Part shown: in pieces, positions 25,582 through 34,238 of the stretch
How the letters are laid out: each line of letters opens with the position of its first letter
Numbering within the stretch: position 1 is the first letter of the stretch
Notes under the pieces: model-generated
Databases searched by the model: none
What the model saw: the letters and a program-made list of their open reading frames with translations, nothing else
Told to the model about the DNA's origin: nothing
Assembly: GCA_965652145.1 (NCBI GenBank)
Contig: CBFGTV010000019.1
Location: 1-49,960 of the forward strand
DNA: 49,960 bases
Direction of reading: 5' to 3'
From: CBFGTV01 sp965652145
GTDB taxonomy: Bacteria; Bacillota; Clostridia; Peptostreptococcales; Natronincolaceae
Translations under genes and position numbers: made by a program

Positions 25582-25603
25582 GGGTTGGAGGATTACTCCA
25601 GCC
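25582..25603 (+). other. Hairpin between rplI and dnaB
   Basis: GGGTTGGAG pairs with CTCCAGCCC (one G-T pair) across a GATTA loop, six bases after the rplI stop. There is no run of T, so it is a processing or stability element or a weak attenuator and not a standard terminator. Confidence 0.45.
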
Positions 25604-25626
25604 CTTCGTTAAATAGGAGGAGCTTT

Positions 25627-26973
25627 ATGGAGGGACTAAATCAGTTTAATAAGATTCCGCCCCACAGTATTGAGGCAGAGCAGTCAGTACTGGGCTCAAT
25701 GCTTTTAGATCGGGAGGCAATTTTAGTTGCATTAGAAATATTAGGACCGAAGGACTTTTATAAAAAGGCCCATGAGGAAATATTTGAGGCCATCTATAAT
25801 CTCTTCAATAAAAATGAACCGGTGGATTTAACCACTCTAACGGTGGAATTAAAAAACAGGGGAACCCTGGATGCCATAGGAGGTATTCTCTATCTTACTA
25901 GTCTGGCCTCGGCGGTGCCATTAACTTCGAATGTACGATATTATGCCGAAATCGTAGAGGAAAAATCAATTTTAAGGAGATTGATTCATTCCTCAGAGGA
26001 AATTATTAACCTTGGCTATGGTTCCGAAGACCTTGAGGTAGAAGATATTATTGAACAGGCCCAGAAGAATATTTATGATTTATCGCAAAATCGTTTTCAA
26101 GAGGGCTTTACACCTATTAAGGAACTGCTTTCCAAAACCTTTGATCAAATTGAACAGCTATATGAAAATAAAAAAGGAATTACTGGTCTGTCTTCCGGTT
26201 TTATTGACTTAGATCGTAAGCTAAGCGGGCTTCATAAGACAGATTTGATTTTGGTAGCTGCCCGGCCTGCCATGGGAAAATCAGCCTTTTCTCTGAATTT
26301 GGCCCAAAATGCTGCTGTTAAGGCCGGGGCTTCAGTGGCGGTTTTCAGTCTGGAAATGTCAAAGGAACAGCTTATGCTAAGAATGCTGGCTTCTGAAGCC
26401 ATGGTAGATTTAAATAAGATTCAGACAGGTAACCTCAATGAGGAGGAATGGGGGAAGATCGCCCAGGCCATGATTCCGTTGTCTCAGGCACAAATTTACT
26501 TTGATGATACACCGGGTATTTCGGTTATGGAAATGAGGTCAAAGTGCCGCCGGCTCAAGCTGGAAAAGGGACTGGACCTTGTACTGGTAGATTACCTTCA
26601 GCTAATGCAGGGAGACAGACGTTCAGAAAATCGACAGCAGGAAATCTCTGCAATCTCAAGAAATCTTAAGATTATGGCCAAGGAATTGGATTGTCCTGTA
26701 ATAGCTCTGTCACAGCTTTCCCGGGCCCCCGAACTAAGGGCCGATCATAAGCCTATTTTATCAGACCTGCGGGAATCAGGAGCCATAGAGCAGGATGCTG
26801 ACCTTGTCATGTTTTTGTATCGTGATGAATATTATAATCCGGAAAGCGACAAAAAGAATCTGGCAGAGGTAATCATTGCAAAGCATCGGCATGGTGAAAC
26901 TGGTTCTGTCGAGCTAATCTGGCTGGGTAACTTTCAAAAATTCCTTGATTATGAAAAATTTAGAGAGGGTTAA
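25627..26973 (+). CDS. dnaB: Replicative DNA helicase DnaB
   Basis: A 448-residue hexameric helicase that unwinds DNA at the fork. The N-terminal primase-interacting domain (PPHSIEAEQSVLGSML) is followed by the RecA-like motor with Walker A ARPAMGKS at 212-219, Walker B near LVLVDYLQLM, and the DnaB motif DLRESGAIEQDADLVMFLYRDEYY. The frame is open upstream to 25585 across a hairpin, but the ATG at 25627 follows AGGAGGAG and starts at the family N-terminus. In Bacillus the same gene is called dnaC. No intein is present. Confidence 0.97.
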   Translation: MEGLNQFNKIPPHSIEAEQSVLGSMLLDREAILVALEILGPKDFYKKAHEEIFEAIYNLFNKNEPVDLTTLTVELKNRGTLDAIGGILYLTSLASAVPLTSNVRYYAEIVEEKSILRRLIHSSEEIINLGYGSEDLEVEDIIEQAQKNIYDLSQNRFQEGFTPIKELLSKTFDQIEQLYENKKGITGLSSGFIDLDRKLSGLHKTDLILVAARPAMGKSAFSLNLAQNAAVKAGASVAVFSLEMSKEQLMLRMLASEAMVDLNKIQTGNLNEEEWGKIAQAMIPLSQAQIYFDDTPGISVMEMRSKCRRLKLEKGLDLVLVDYLQLMQGDRRSENRQQEISAISRNLKIMAKELDCPVIALSQLSRAPELRADHKPILSDLRESGAIEQDADLVMFLYRDEYYNPESDKKNLAEVIIAKHRHGETGSVELIWLGNFQKFLDYEKFREG

Positions 26974-27108
26974 TAAATATTTTTTTTAGCCACTAAAAGG
27001 GGTAAAATAGTAATATAAAGAAATTTAATTCAGATGTTTAATATTGATAGTGATTTTATTAGGATCAAATCAGAGGTAAAATAGAATATTAGATAATGGG
27101 GGGTATCA

Positions 27109-27741
27109 ATGGTTGTTGCAAGGGGGAATTTTACCTATATTGTTAAGCTTCAAAGAGGTCATGTGGATATAATGCAGGACTGGGAAGCCCATACTGACCC
27201 GTTGTTTCGTTCCTATACGTTTCCCAAAATGAATCATGCCGAAAGGGACTATTGGTATCATAAAAAAACCTATTCCCTGTCTAAAAAGAGCTATGCTGTT
27301 TTTAATGAAGATCATAAAATGGTGGGCTATTTATCCCTTAGAAATATCAAGCTGTTTCGAAGAACCAGTGAGCTGGGAATTGTCTTTGATCCTGGGAACT
27401 TGAACCAGGGCTATGGTACAGATTGTTTAAGGGCTTTCATTCCATTTTACTTTGAAAAGCTGAAAATGAGCCGGCTAGACCTAAGGGTAGCAGAATTTAA
27501 TTACAGAGCCCAGCAATGCTATCTTAACAGTGGTTTTGTAATGAAGGGCCTGGAATATAACGAATTTGAAGATCAGGGCCTTGCTGTATTTAAAGATCCC
27601 AGTCTAATGGAATATCGAAGGTATTTTAAGATGGAAAATAGAAGGCTAAAATGTCGGTTTATCCATATGTATATTTCAAAGGAAATGTATATGAAAAACA
27701 AGGATAATTATCCACAATATCCACCGAACACCTGTGCATAG
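27109..27741 (+). CDS. GNAT-family N-acetyltransferase
   Basis: A 210-residue protein of the RimJ/RimL-like GNAT type. The acetyl-CoA region is ELGIVFDPGNLNQGYGTDCLRAF (near residues 90-112) followed by the conserved NYRAQQCYLNSGFVMKG. The C-terminal 40 residues are basic and extend past the usual fold. Substrate unknown. GGGGGGTATCA precedes the ATG. The first DnaA box of the cluster lies inside the last codons of this gene. Confidence 0.8.
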   Translation: MVVARGNFTYIVKLQRGHVDIMQDWEAHTDPLFRSYTFPKMNHAERDYWYHKKTYSLSKKSYAVFNEDHKMVGYLSLRNIKLFRRTSELGIVFDPGNLNQGYGTDCLRAFIPFYFEKLKMSRLDLRVAEFNYRAQQCYLNSGFVMKGLEYNEFEDQGLAVFKDPSLMEYRRYFKMENRRLKCRFIHMYISKEMYMKNKDNYPQYPPNTCA

Positions 27742-27904
27742 TTCTGTGGCATATGTGGATAAAAATTAAAAATCTTTCTATTTTAGATCGTATTATCATA
27801 ATAAATTGTGTAGTACCAATAAGTATAGCCGTGTAGATAAATTAGACACGAAATGGGGAGCTTAAGAATAAGACTGTGAAAAAGTCTGTAGAAGCTGTGG
27901 ATAA
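27708..27904. promoter_or_regulatory. DnaA-box cluster
   Basis: Three exact TTATCCACA boxes occur within 200 bases: 27708-27716 (plus), 27754-27762 and 27896-27904 (both minus, read as TGTGGATAA). Two single-mismatch boxes lie at 27733-27741 (TGTGCATAG, against TTATGCACA) and 27832-27840 (TGTAGATAA). An AT-rich tract follows at 27935-27965. This could titrate DnaA, regulate nearby genes, or act in initiation control. Confidence 0.6.
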
Positions 27905-27994
27905 ATTTAGTCCTGTTGGATGAGGGTTTTGTTGATAATTTTTTTCATAAATGATAAAATTAAGACGACACTTTTAATAAAGGAGGTAGTATGA

Positions 27995-28198
27995 ATGGCT
28001 AAAATAACTGAAGAAATGACCATTATGGATGTGCTAAGAATGGATCGTGAAACAGCGGCTATCTTTATGCGATATGGATTACATTGTCTTGGGTGCCCAG
28101 GTGCGACAATGGAAAGTATTGGAGACGCTGGAAGGGTTCATGGTATTGATGTTACAAACTTAGTTGCTGACTTAAATGCGTATTTTGAAGGCAAATAG
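27995..28198 (+). CDS. DUF1858 domain protein with CxxC-like motif
   Basis: A 67-residue protein of the DUF1858 (hybrid-cluster-associated, ScdA N-terminal-like) family. It has the classic core MDVLRMDRETAAIFMRYGLHCLGCPGA, with Cys36 and Cys39 that could bind a metal or act in redox. Function is not established. An ATG four bases upstream at 27991 runs into a stop after three codons; the ATG at 27995 gives the family N-terminus and sits eight bases after AGGAGG. It is a single-gene transcript between the DnaA boxes and a terminator. Confidence 0.85.
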   Translation: MAKITEEMTIMDVLRMDRETAAIFMRYGLHCLGCPGATMESIGDAGRVHGIDVTNLVADLNAYFEGK

Positions 28199-28207
28199 GT
28201 AAGATAA

Positions 28208-28246
28208 GAAAAGGGTCGGGGCGTTTTAGCTTTGACCCTTTTTCTG
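28208..28246 (+). terminator. Intrinsic terminator after the DUF1858 gene
   Basis: AAAAGGGTC pairs with GACCCTTTTT across a loop of about 16 bases that can fold further, followed by T-rich sequence. Confidence 0.75.
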
Positions 28247-28342
28247 TTTTTTGATTGTTCGGAACCTGTACTGTAAGAATCACTATATTCCTGAAAAATT
28301 TCATAAATAAGCCCATATTTGTTGACGATAAGCTGATAATTA

Positions 28343-28378
28343 TCGAATATTATTTTGTATTTTCTAAATAATATTCGA
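28343..28378 (+). promoter_or_regulatory. PurBox pair (PurR operator) of purA
   Basis: TCGAATATTATTT and its exact complement form 13-base arms with a ten-base spacer. Each arm holds the CGAA core of a PurBox and the core-to-core distance agrees with the two inverted PurBoxes of Bacillus pur operators. It lies just upstream of the purA -35. Confidence 0.65.
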
Positions 28379-28385
28379 CTATTGA

Positions 28386-28414
28386 TTGACCAGGGCGGGT
28401 ATTTGTGATAGTAT
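28386..28414 (+). promoter_or_regulatory. purA promoter
   Basis: TTGACC and TAGTAT with a 17-base spacer, directly downstream of the PurBox pair. The leader to the ATG at 28466 would be about 45 bases. Confidence 0.65.
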
Positions 28415-28465
28415 TATGGAGGAGTTAATGGACAAAGATAAAATTACGAATAAGGGGTGGAATTT

Positions 28466-29749
28466 ATGCCATCAGTGGTAATTATTGGTGCCCAATGGGG
28501 TGACGAGGGCAAGGGTAAGGTTATTGATTATCTTGCCGGCGAAGCCGATATGGTTGTTCGTGCCCAGGGCGGTAACAATGCAGGCCATACTGTAATCGTA
28601 GAAGATAAAAAATATACCTTTCATTTACTTCCTTCGGGAGTTTTGTATAAGGATAAGCAAAATGTCATCGGTAACGGTGTTGTATTTGATCCAGAGGGTT
28701 TTTTAAAGGAAATTGAAGTATTAGAAGCCCAAGGGGTTGATACCTCAAACCTGATGATTGATGAAAGGGTGCATATCATCTTTCCCTATCATAAAAAAAT
28801 AGATACCCTGGAGGAAGAAGCCAGAGGAAATGATTTGATCGGTACGACAAAAAAAGGCATCGGCCCCTGTTATATGGATAAAATAGAACGTTCGGGTATT
28901 CGCCTTGGTGAAATGATGGACAAGGAGCATTTTAAAGAAAGATTATTTCATCAGGTGGAAAGAAAAAATAAAATTATAGAAAAGATTTATGATGAAAAGG
29001 GCTTTGATGCCCAGGAAATATATAATACCTACTGTCAATATGCCGACAAAATCCGTAAATATGTTAAAGATACCACCGGCTATGTTCATGAGGCCTTAAC
29101 CAAAGGAGACAAGGTATTGTTTGAAGGGGCCCAGGGTACTCTTTTGGATATAGACCTGGGTACCTATCCCTATGTTACCTCTTCACATCCCACCTCAGGA
29201 GGATTTTGTATTGGGGCCGGAGTCGGGCCCAAAATGATCGGTGAGGTGATTGGAGTTGTCAAGGCCTATACTACCCGGGTGGGAAAGGGTCCCTTCCCCA
29301 CAGAGCTGGAAAACGAGGTGGGGGATTTAATTAGAACAAAGGGCAGGGAATTTGGTACCACCACCGGCAGGCCTCGACGCTGCGGCTGGTTTGATGGGGT
29401 AATGGTGCGTTATACTGCCAGAGTTAACGGGTTAACATCAATATCTCTAATGCTGATGGATGTATTGAGCGGCTTTGACAAAATTAATATGTGTGTTGGG
29501 TACGAATATAACGGAGCGGTCATTGAGAACTTTCCGGCTAATTTAAAGATTTTATCCCAGTGCAAGCCGATTTATAAGGAGCTTGATGGATGGCATGAAG
29601 ATATTTCTCAGGTTGAGCGCTTTGAAGACTTGCCTAAAAATGCTAAAAAATATATAGAGGCTATCGAAGCCTATGTAGGGGTTCCTGTTAAAATTGTTTC
29701 GGTGGGCCCCAAGAGAAGTCAGACCATCATTCGTGAAGCGATTTTTTAA
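28466..29749 (+). CDS. purA: Adenylosuccinate synthetase
   Basis: A 427-residue enzyme that joins IMP and aspartate with GTP to make adenylosuccinate, the first committed step to AMP. The GTP-binding loop GDEGKGK lies at residues 12-18, and the IMP/aspartate sites are seen in TKKGIGP, the QGTLLDIDLGTYPYVTSS region and TTTGRPRRCGW. An upstream GTG (28457) is in frame but lies inside the ribosome binding site AAGGGGTGG, so the ATG at 28466 is the start. It has its own promoter and PurBoxes. Confidence 0.98.
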   Translation: MPSVVIIGAQWGDEGKGKVIDYLAGEADMVVRAQGGNNAGHTVIVEDKKYTFHLLPSGVLYKDKQNVIGNGVVFDPEGFLKEIEVLEAQGVDTSNLMIDERVHIIFPYHKKIDTLEEEARGNDLIGTTKKGIGPCYMDKIERSGIRLGEMMDKEHFKERLFHQVERKNKIIEKIYDEKGFDAQEIYNTYCQYADKIRKYVKDTTGYVHEALTKGDKVLFEGAQGTLLDIDLGTYPYVTSSHPTSGGFCIGAGVGPKMIGEVIGVVKAYTTRVGKGPFPTELENEVGDLIRTKGREFGTTTGRPRRCGWFDGVMVRYTARVNGLTSISLMLMDVLSGFDKINMCVGYEYNGAVIENFPANLKILSQCKPIYKELDGWHEDISQVERFEDLPKNAKKYIEAIEAYVGVPVKIVSVGPKRSQTIIREAIF

Positions 29750-29761
29750 ATGCTGCCTTTC

Positions 29762-29800
29762 ATACAGGTGTTCTTTTTAAAGAATACCTGTATTTTTTAT
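29762..29800 (+). terminator. Intrinsic terminator after purA
   Basis: ATACAGGT-N-TTCTTT pairs with AAAGAAT-ACCTGTAT, followed by a run of six T. Confidence 0.85.
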
Positions 29801-29993
29801 CTTAATATCAATAATTAAACAATAGCATGATTATTAGCAGTTATCGTAGTATTGTAAAATCCAGGGTGTTTTAAAAAAGCATATCTTTAAAAAATGTTGA
29901 AAAACCAACTGCTGATTAGGATTATATTTTTATGGAACGCTAGGGAAGCAGGTTATCATATTATATAAAATCAAATTTTTCGACAAAAAAGTG

Positions 29994-30022
29994 TTGACTT
30001 ACGATATAATCTGTCTTATTAT
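29994..30022 (+). promoter_or_regulatory. tRNA operon promoter
   Basis: TTGACT and TATTAT with a 17-base spacer; the predicted start lies about 16 bases before the tRNA-Lys gene. Confidence 0.6.
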
Positions 30023-30044
30023 ATATAACTGTGGGCAATGACTT

Positions 30045-30120
30045 GATCCATTAGCTCAGTCGGTAGAGCACCTGACTTTTAATCAGGGTGTCCCGCGTTC
30101 GAGTCGCGGATGGATCACCA
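30045..30120 (+). tRNA. tRNA-Lys (TTT)
   Basis: A 76-base cloverleaf with encoded CCA. Acceptor arms GATCCAT and ATGGATC pair fully; D-arm GCTC/GAGC, anticodon stem CCTGA/TCAGG with loop CTTTTAA (anticodon TTT), T-arm CCGCG/CGCGG with TTCGAGT. Confidence 0.98.
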
Positions 30121-30175
30121 CTACATATTTATTTCGGCGGTTCTTGGTAAGGGAGACCAAGGGCTGTTGAAACCT

Positions 30176-30250
30176 GGCCCCTTGGTCAAGCGGTTAAGAC
30201 ACCGCCCTTTCACGGCGGTAACAGGGGTTCGATTCCCCTAGGGGTCACCA
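30176..30250 (+). tRNA. tRNA-Glu (TTC)
   Basis: A 75-base cloverleaf with encoded CCA. Acceptor GGCCCCT pairs with AGGGGTC (one G-T); anticodon stem CCGCC/GGCGG with loop CTTTCAC (anticodon TTC); T-arm has GTTCGATTC. It is 55 bases after tRNA-Lys and shares its promoter. Confidence 0.98.
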
Positions 30251-30260
30251 GCCTACAGTA

Positions 30261-30296
30261 AAAAAGCCTTACTCAATGGGAGTAAGGCTTTTTTTA
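30261..30296. terminator. Bidirectional terminator between tRNA-Glu and the dnaI-like gene
   Basis: AAAAAGCCTTACTC pairs with GAGTAAGGCTTTTT across a short AATGG loop, with A and T tracts on both sides. It serves the tRNA transcript and the opposing dnaD-dnaI-like pair. Confidence 0.9.
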
Positions 30297-30303
30297 ATGA
30301 AAA

Positions 30304-31278
30304 TTAAACCTGCCAGCGCAGGTCGTTTCCATAGAATTTTAAAACGCTGTATCTTGAGAACAAGCGAGATCCGATACGGTCATCATATCTTGAGCCAAAA
30401 TCCTTTGGATTTAGATTCGTAGAGATAATGGTCTTTCTATTGGCCAATAGCCTGCTGTTAATAATGTTAAATAGCTCGCTGTTGGTGAAGGTATTGGTAA
30501 TTTCGGTTCCCAAATCATCTATGATCAAGAGGTCGGCATCGAATAATAATTGGTATTTTCCCTTATTCTGTTGATTGTGGAAGCGAATCTCCTCCAGAAT
30601 TTCAAATATTTTAAAAGCGGTTTGGTAAACCACGATTTTTCCCTTATCTAACAGAGCCTTAGCGATACAGTTTGCTAAAAAGGTCTTTCCAAGTCCTGTA
30701 GGGCCGTAAAATAAAAGGTTTTCTCCGTTATCCTTATCAAAGTTGATAACAAAGCCCTCACAGGTATTTAAAATTTCCAGCATGTTTTCCCTGGGGCTGA
30801 CTTCCTGGCCTTCAAAGGGCTCATTGGAGAAAAGATTAATGTCAAAGGTTTGAAAATTCTCTTTTTCTAGTATCAATGAAAGATTGGACATGGCATAGGC
30901 CCGGTTTATTAGCTGCTGCTTCAGACAACGGCATTTTTCACCAGATGCAGTAAAGCCTTGGTCCTGGCAATGACTGCATTGATACTGTATTTCTAAGTAT
31001 TGAAGGGGTATATTGTTTTCCGTTAATAAAAAGGCCCTTTCCTGCCGAAGTGACTCCAGCCTTGCTCTTAGCTCCAAAAGCCTTGCATCAGGGTCTCCCA
31101 CCTGATTTAAAATGGCCCGGGATATTGAAAGGCCCGCCTGTTTAATTTCCTGATCTATTTCGGCGACACGGGGAATCTTTAGGTATATTTCCTGAACTCT
31201 TTTTTCTCTTTGTTCCTTGGCTTGGTTTCTCTTTTTCTCGTATTCTCTTAATATATTCTGCAAATGTTCAGAAAGCAT
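30304..31278 (-). CDS. DnaI/DnaC-like helicase loader ATPase
   Basis: A 324-residue AAA+ ATPase. Residues 1-90 are a charged helical region with coiled-coil character. A zinc-binding cluster follows with Cys101, Cys104, Cys116 and Cys118. The AAA+ domain has Walker A GPTGLGKT at 192-199 and Walker B LLIIDDLGTE near 250. This layout matches Bacillus DnaI, which loads DnaB onto DNA at origins and stalled forks; it also resembles IstB-like proteins, but the zinc module and the DnaD neighbour favour DnaI. It is 11 bases after the DnaD-like gene on the minus strand. Confidence 0.85.
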   Translation of the reverse strand: MLSEHLQNILREYEKKRNQAKEQREKRVQEIYLKIPRVAEIDQEIKQAGLSISRAILNQVGDPDARLLELRARLESLRQERAFLLTENNIPLQYLEIQYQCSHCQDQGFTASGEKCRCLKQQLINRAYAMSNLSLILEKENFQTFDINLFSNEPFEGQEVSPRENMLEILNTCEGFVINFDKDNGENLLFYGPTGLGKTFLANCIAKALLDKGKIVVYQTAFKIFEILEEIRFHNQQNKGKYQLLFDADLLIIDDLGTEITNTFTNSELFNIINSRLLANRKTIISTNLNPKDFGSRYDDRIGSRLFSRYSVLKFYGNDLRWQV

Positions 31279-31289
31279 GTGACTTCCTC

Positions 31290-32363
31290 CTAGCCCTTGT
31301 TTTTATTTCTCTGCTTTTTAAGAATAATTGATTCCAGTTCCTCGGCCGTATATTGGTCAAAACGGCTTTCAGAAAGATGAAATTTCGTTTTAAATCGATT
31401 TGGCTTGACCGAAGTGTTCTCTGGGGCTGCCTTTACTGGCTTCTTGTCTAAAACTGCTATATCTTCCACTGTTTTGATACCCTTTTGATACCAGTCGGTT
31501 AATATGCGATGAATGTAGCTAATATTGGGATTAGAGGTTTTGCTAGCGCTTTCGCAAGCCTTTAAAATGACATCAATTGAAAATTGGTAGGTGTCAGCCC
31601 ATTGATCCATAAATTTCATATCTGATTCGGCGGGCTCTCTGAAGTGAAAGCCCAGGGCTTTATAAACCCGGTCATACAGAGCAAAACGCTCACCCTGCCT
31701 TGTTAAGTACTCCTGAAGCTGATCTAGGGAAGTTATCCCCTGGTCGTACCAGTTTCTGATGACGCCCCCAACATAGTTGACACTTTTAATGTTTTTTTTA
31801 TGCTTACAATAGCTAAAGGCCTTTACAATAAGGGCTGTATCGATATTATAGCTATGGAACCATTCCAGTATAATGCGCTTTTCATTGGGCACCAGGGGCC
31901 GGTTAATGATTTTGTTAATGTCCAGAAACATCTCCTTAATCAGGGGAACCTGATTGGCCTCTACCAAATCCTTTGTGGAAAGACCCTGATCTTGGCTTTG
32001 CTCTTGAACCCTGGTAGCTTGCTGGGGTTTATAGTTTTTATCGATATATAATTGCTTCAGGTTGATAAATTCTACAGTATAATTCGGGTCATTTTCATCA
32101 TCAATATGGTGCTTTTTGATGATCTCCTTACTTTCCCAAAAATCCCATGCCGACAGAACGTCTTCTAGGGGAATGTTGAGGTTTTTGGCAATGGTTGTAT
32201 TATTTACCGCCGTACATTTTTCGGGGTCTAGGGCATATTTATAGGCTAATAAATAGACCTTCACGTGGGTACCGTTGGCCATAGGCATATAGACATCAAT
32301 AAAGATATTTTCTATGGCCGTATCCCCCAGATCAATAGAAGGTGCTTTTCGTATAAAACCCAT
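31290..32363 (-). CDS. DnaD-domain primosome protein
   Basis: A 357-residue protein. The N-terminal third resembles the winged-helix DnaD/DnaB2 N-domain (LAYKYALDPEKCTAVNNTTIAKNLNIPLEDVLSAWDFWESK). Two tandem DnaD C-terminal-like repeats follow, one with VPNEKRIILEWFHSYNIDTALIVKAFSYCKH and VNYVGGVIRNWYDQGI near 160-215, the other with FMDQWADTYQFSIDVILKACES and ISYIHRILTDWYQKGI near 250-300. Such proteins bridge DnaA or PriA to the helicase loader. The pair with the DnaI-like ATPase supports a primosome role. The duplicated C-domain is seen directly. Confidence 0.85.
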   Translation of the reverse strand: MGFIRKAPSIDLGDTAIENIFIDVYMPMANGTHVKVYLLAYKYALDPEKCTAVNNTTIAKNLNIPLEDVLSAWDFWESKEIIKKHHIDDENDPNYTVEFINLKQLYIDKNYKPQQATRVQEQSQDQGLSTKDLVEANQVPLIKEMFLDINKIINRPLVPNEKRIILEWFHSYNIDTALIVKAFSYCKHKKNIKSVNYVGGVIRNWYDQGITSLDQLQEYLTRQGERFALYDRVYKALGFHFREPAESDMKFMDQWADTYQFSIDVILKACESASKTSNPNISYIHRILTDWYQKGIKTVEDIAVLDKKPVKAAPENTSVKPNRFKTKFHLSESRFDQYTAEELESIILKKQRNKNKG

Positions 32364-32562
32364 TGTTAAATCACTCCATTATTACAGTCTTATTGTTTAT
32401 TATAACATAGAACCCGGGGGGAATCCTGTGGTAAAGTTTAAATTTAATTAAGGCACAATTCCCCTTACACCATGTAATAGACAGGCTACAAGCTAATTAT
32501 GGAATAAAATTAGCAAATAGAAATAATATTTTAATAGCAGTATTCTAGAAAGGGGGATTTCA

Positions 32563-34074
32563 GTGAATTTAGTACTTAATATGAGAAGAAAGCTGATAAC
32601 AATGGGTATCGCCGGGAGTATGCTTATTTTAGCCCTTATTATACAACTTATCAGTCATAAACAACCCATTGAGTGGGTCTCTAATCCCGATGCCATTAAT
32701 ATCAGGGCTTTTTATGCCATTGAAGCAGAATACCAGTCTGAAACCAAAACAATACAGGCTACTCAACGTATTACCTTTAGAAACGAATTTGAAGCAACCC
32801 TTGATCAAATATATTTTCATATTTACCCCAATGTGTTTAAAGAAAAGGATTTGGCCCCCTTTGAAAACAGTGAATTAAGCTTTGCCTACCCCAATGGCTT
32901 CAGTCCGGGCTGGATTGAAATTAAAGGGATGAAGGAGCAAAGCCGGAATATTGATCATAGAGTAATAGGTGATACCAATACAATACTCAGAGCTACCCTG
33001 GCAAGGCCTTTGGCACCGGGGGAAGAAACGGTCATTGAAATTAAATTTGATGTTCAGCTGCCCAATGCCGTTGGCAGGATGGGCTATGGTGATGATACGG
33101 TTAATATCAACAACTGGTATCCAATTTTAGCAGTCTATAATGAGCTGGGTTGGCATTTAGACCCCTATTATCCCATAGGCGATCCCTTTTACAGTGAAGT
33201 GGCGGCCTATGAAGTAAAGCTCAGTATACCCGATGATTATATCGTGGCGGCCACCGGGGAATTGGTGAAGGAGCAGCAGCAAAGAGGAAAGAAAATTTAT
33301 CATCTGAGGGCCGAAAATGTAAGGGATTTTTCCATTGTTATTAGTAGAAATTTTTTAGTAGCCAGTGGGCAGGTAGATGGAATTGAAGTAAACTCCTATA
33401 CCCTGGATGAGTATAAAAGTAAGGCAGCCCTTCAATTCAGCATAGATTCAATTGAAATTTTTAATCGTCTATTTGGAAAATATCCTTACCAAAAGCTTTC
33501 TGTCGTGGCCAGTGATTTTCACCTGGGGGGAATGGAATATCCCAATTTGGTGATGATCAGCAAAGATTTGTATCAAATGAAGGAGGATTTTCCTCTGGAA
33601 TATGTTATTGCCCATGAAATTGCTCATCAATGGTGGTATGGAATCGTAGGTAATAATCAGGTAAAGGAGCCCTGGTTGGATGAGGCTTTGACAGAATATT
33701 CAACTTTAATGTATTTTGAAGAGAAGTATGGGGAACATATAAAGGAACAAATTATGGAAAAAATGATGAAGGCCCAGTATGAAGGCTTTATTGCCCTTGA
33801 GCCAGACAAGGGAGAGGGGATTTTAAGAAGTCTGAAGGAATTTGACAGCTCCCATGAGTACAGCAGCATTGTTTATAGCAAAGGAGCCCTTTTTGTTGAG
33901 GCCCTAAGGTCAGAAATGGGGGATGAGGCCTTTTTAAAGAGCCTGAGGGAGTATTATTCAGCATATCAATTCAAAAATGCCACCACGAAGGATTTTTTTG
34001 AAATCTGCCAAAGTAATACAGAAAAAATACTTGATTATCTTTTTCAGGAGTGGTTAAAGGTTGAATTTGAATAA
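32563..34074 (+). CDS. M1-family zinc metallopeptidase, membrane-anchored
   Basis: A 503-residue gluzincin. A basic N-terminus and one hydrophobic helix (about residues 11-30) anchor it outside the cell. The zinc site is HEIAHQWW with His351, Glu352 and His355, and the third ligand Glu374 lies in WLDEALTEYS. The exopeptidase motif GAMEN of classical aminopeptidases is GGMEY (322-326), so cleavage specificity may differ. The start is GTG after AAGGGGG; an ATG six codons in is an alternative. It begins a run of four peptidase genes at the cell surface. Confidence 0.88.
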   Translation: MNLVLNMRRKLITMGIAGSMLILALIIQLISHKQPIEWVSNPDAINIRAFYAIEAEYQSETKTIQATQRITFRNEFEATLDQIYFHIYPNVFKEKDLAPFENSELSFAYPNGFSPGWIEIKGMKEQSRNIDHRVIGDTNTILRATLARPLAPGEETVIEIKFDVQLPNAVGRMGYGDDTVNINNWYPILAVYNELGWHLDPYYPIGDPFYSEVAAYEVKLSIPDDYIVAATGELVKEQQQRGKKIYHLRAENVRDFSIVISRNFLVASGQVDGIEVNSYTLDEYKSKAALQFSIDSIEIFNRLFGKYPYQKLSVVASDFHLGGMEYPNLVMISKDLYQMKEDFPLEYVIAHEIAHQWWYGIVGNNQVKEPWLDEALTEYSTLMYFEEKYGEHIKEQIMEKMMKAQYEGFIALEPDKGEGILRSLKEFDSSHEYSSIVYSKGALFVEALRSEMGDEAFLKSLREYYSAYQFKNATTKDFFEICQSNTEKILDYLFQEWLKVEFE

Positions 34075-34166
34075 ATAGAGGGAATTAGGGAATAATAATT
34101 CCGGAATAGAACACTAGTTTGGGGTTGAATATGACAAATTGAATATTATATAATTATAGGGTGATT

Positions 34167-34183
34167 ATTACGAAAATATTACA
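34167..34183 (-). promoter_or_regulatory. WalR-like box upstream of the M23 gene
   Basis: On the minus strand TGTAAT-ATTTT-CGTAAT fits the WalR (YycF) consensus TGTWAH-N5-TGTWAH at 11 of 12 positions, about 115 bases before a cell-wall peptidase start. Chance matches at this level are not rare in AT-rich DNA. Confidence 0.25.
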
Positions 34184-34238
34184 AAAGTCCTAGGAATTTT
34201 TAAAAAATAGGATTGATGAACTGCACGACAACCGAACA

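Noticed and set aside
27708..27965. Chromosomal origin of replication
   Set aside because: dnaA, dnaN and rpmH are not adjacent, and the gene order matches a region near, not at, oriC in Bacillus. Kept as a DnaA-box cluster only.
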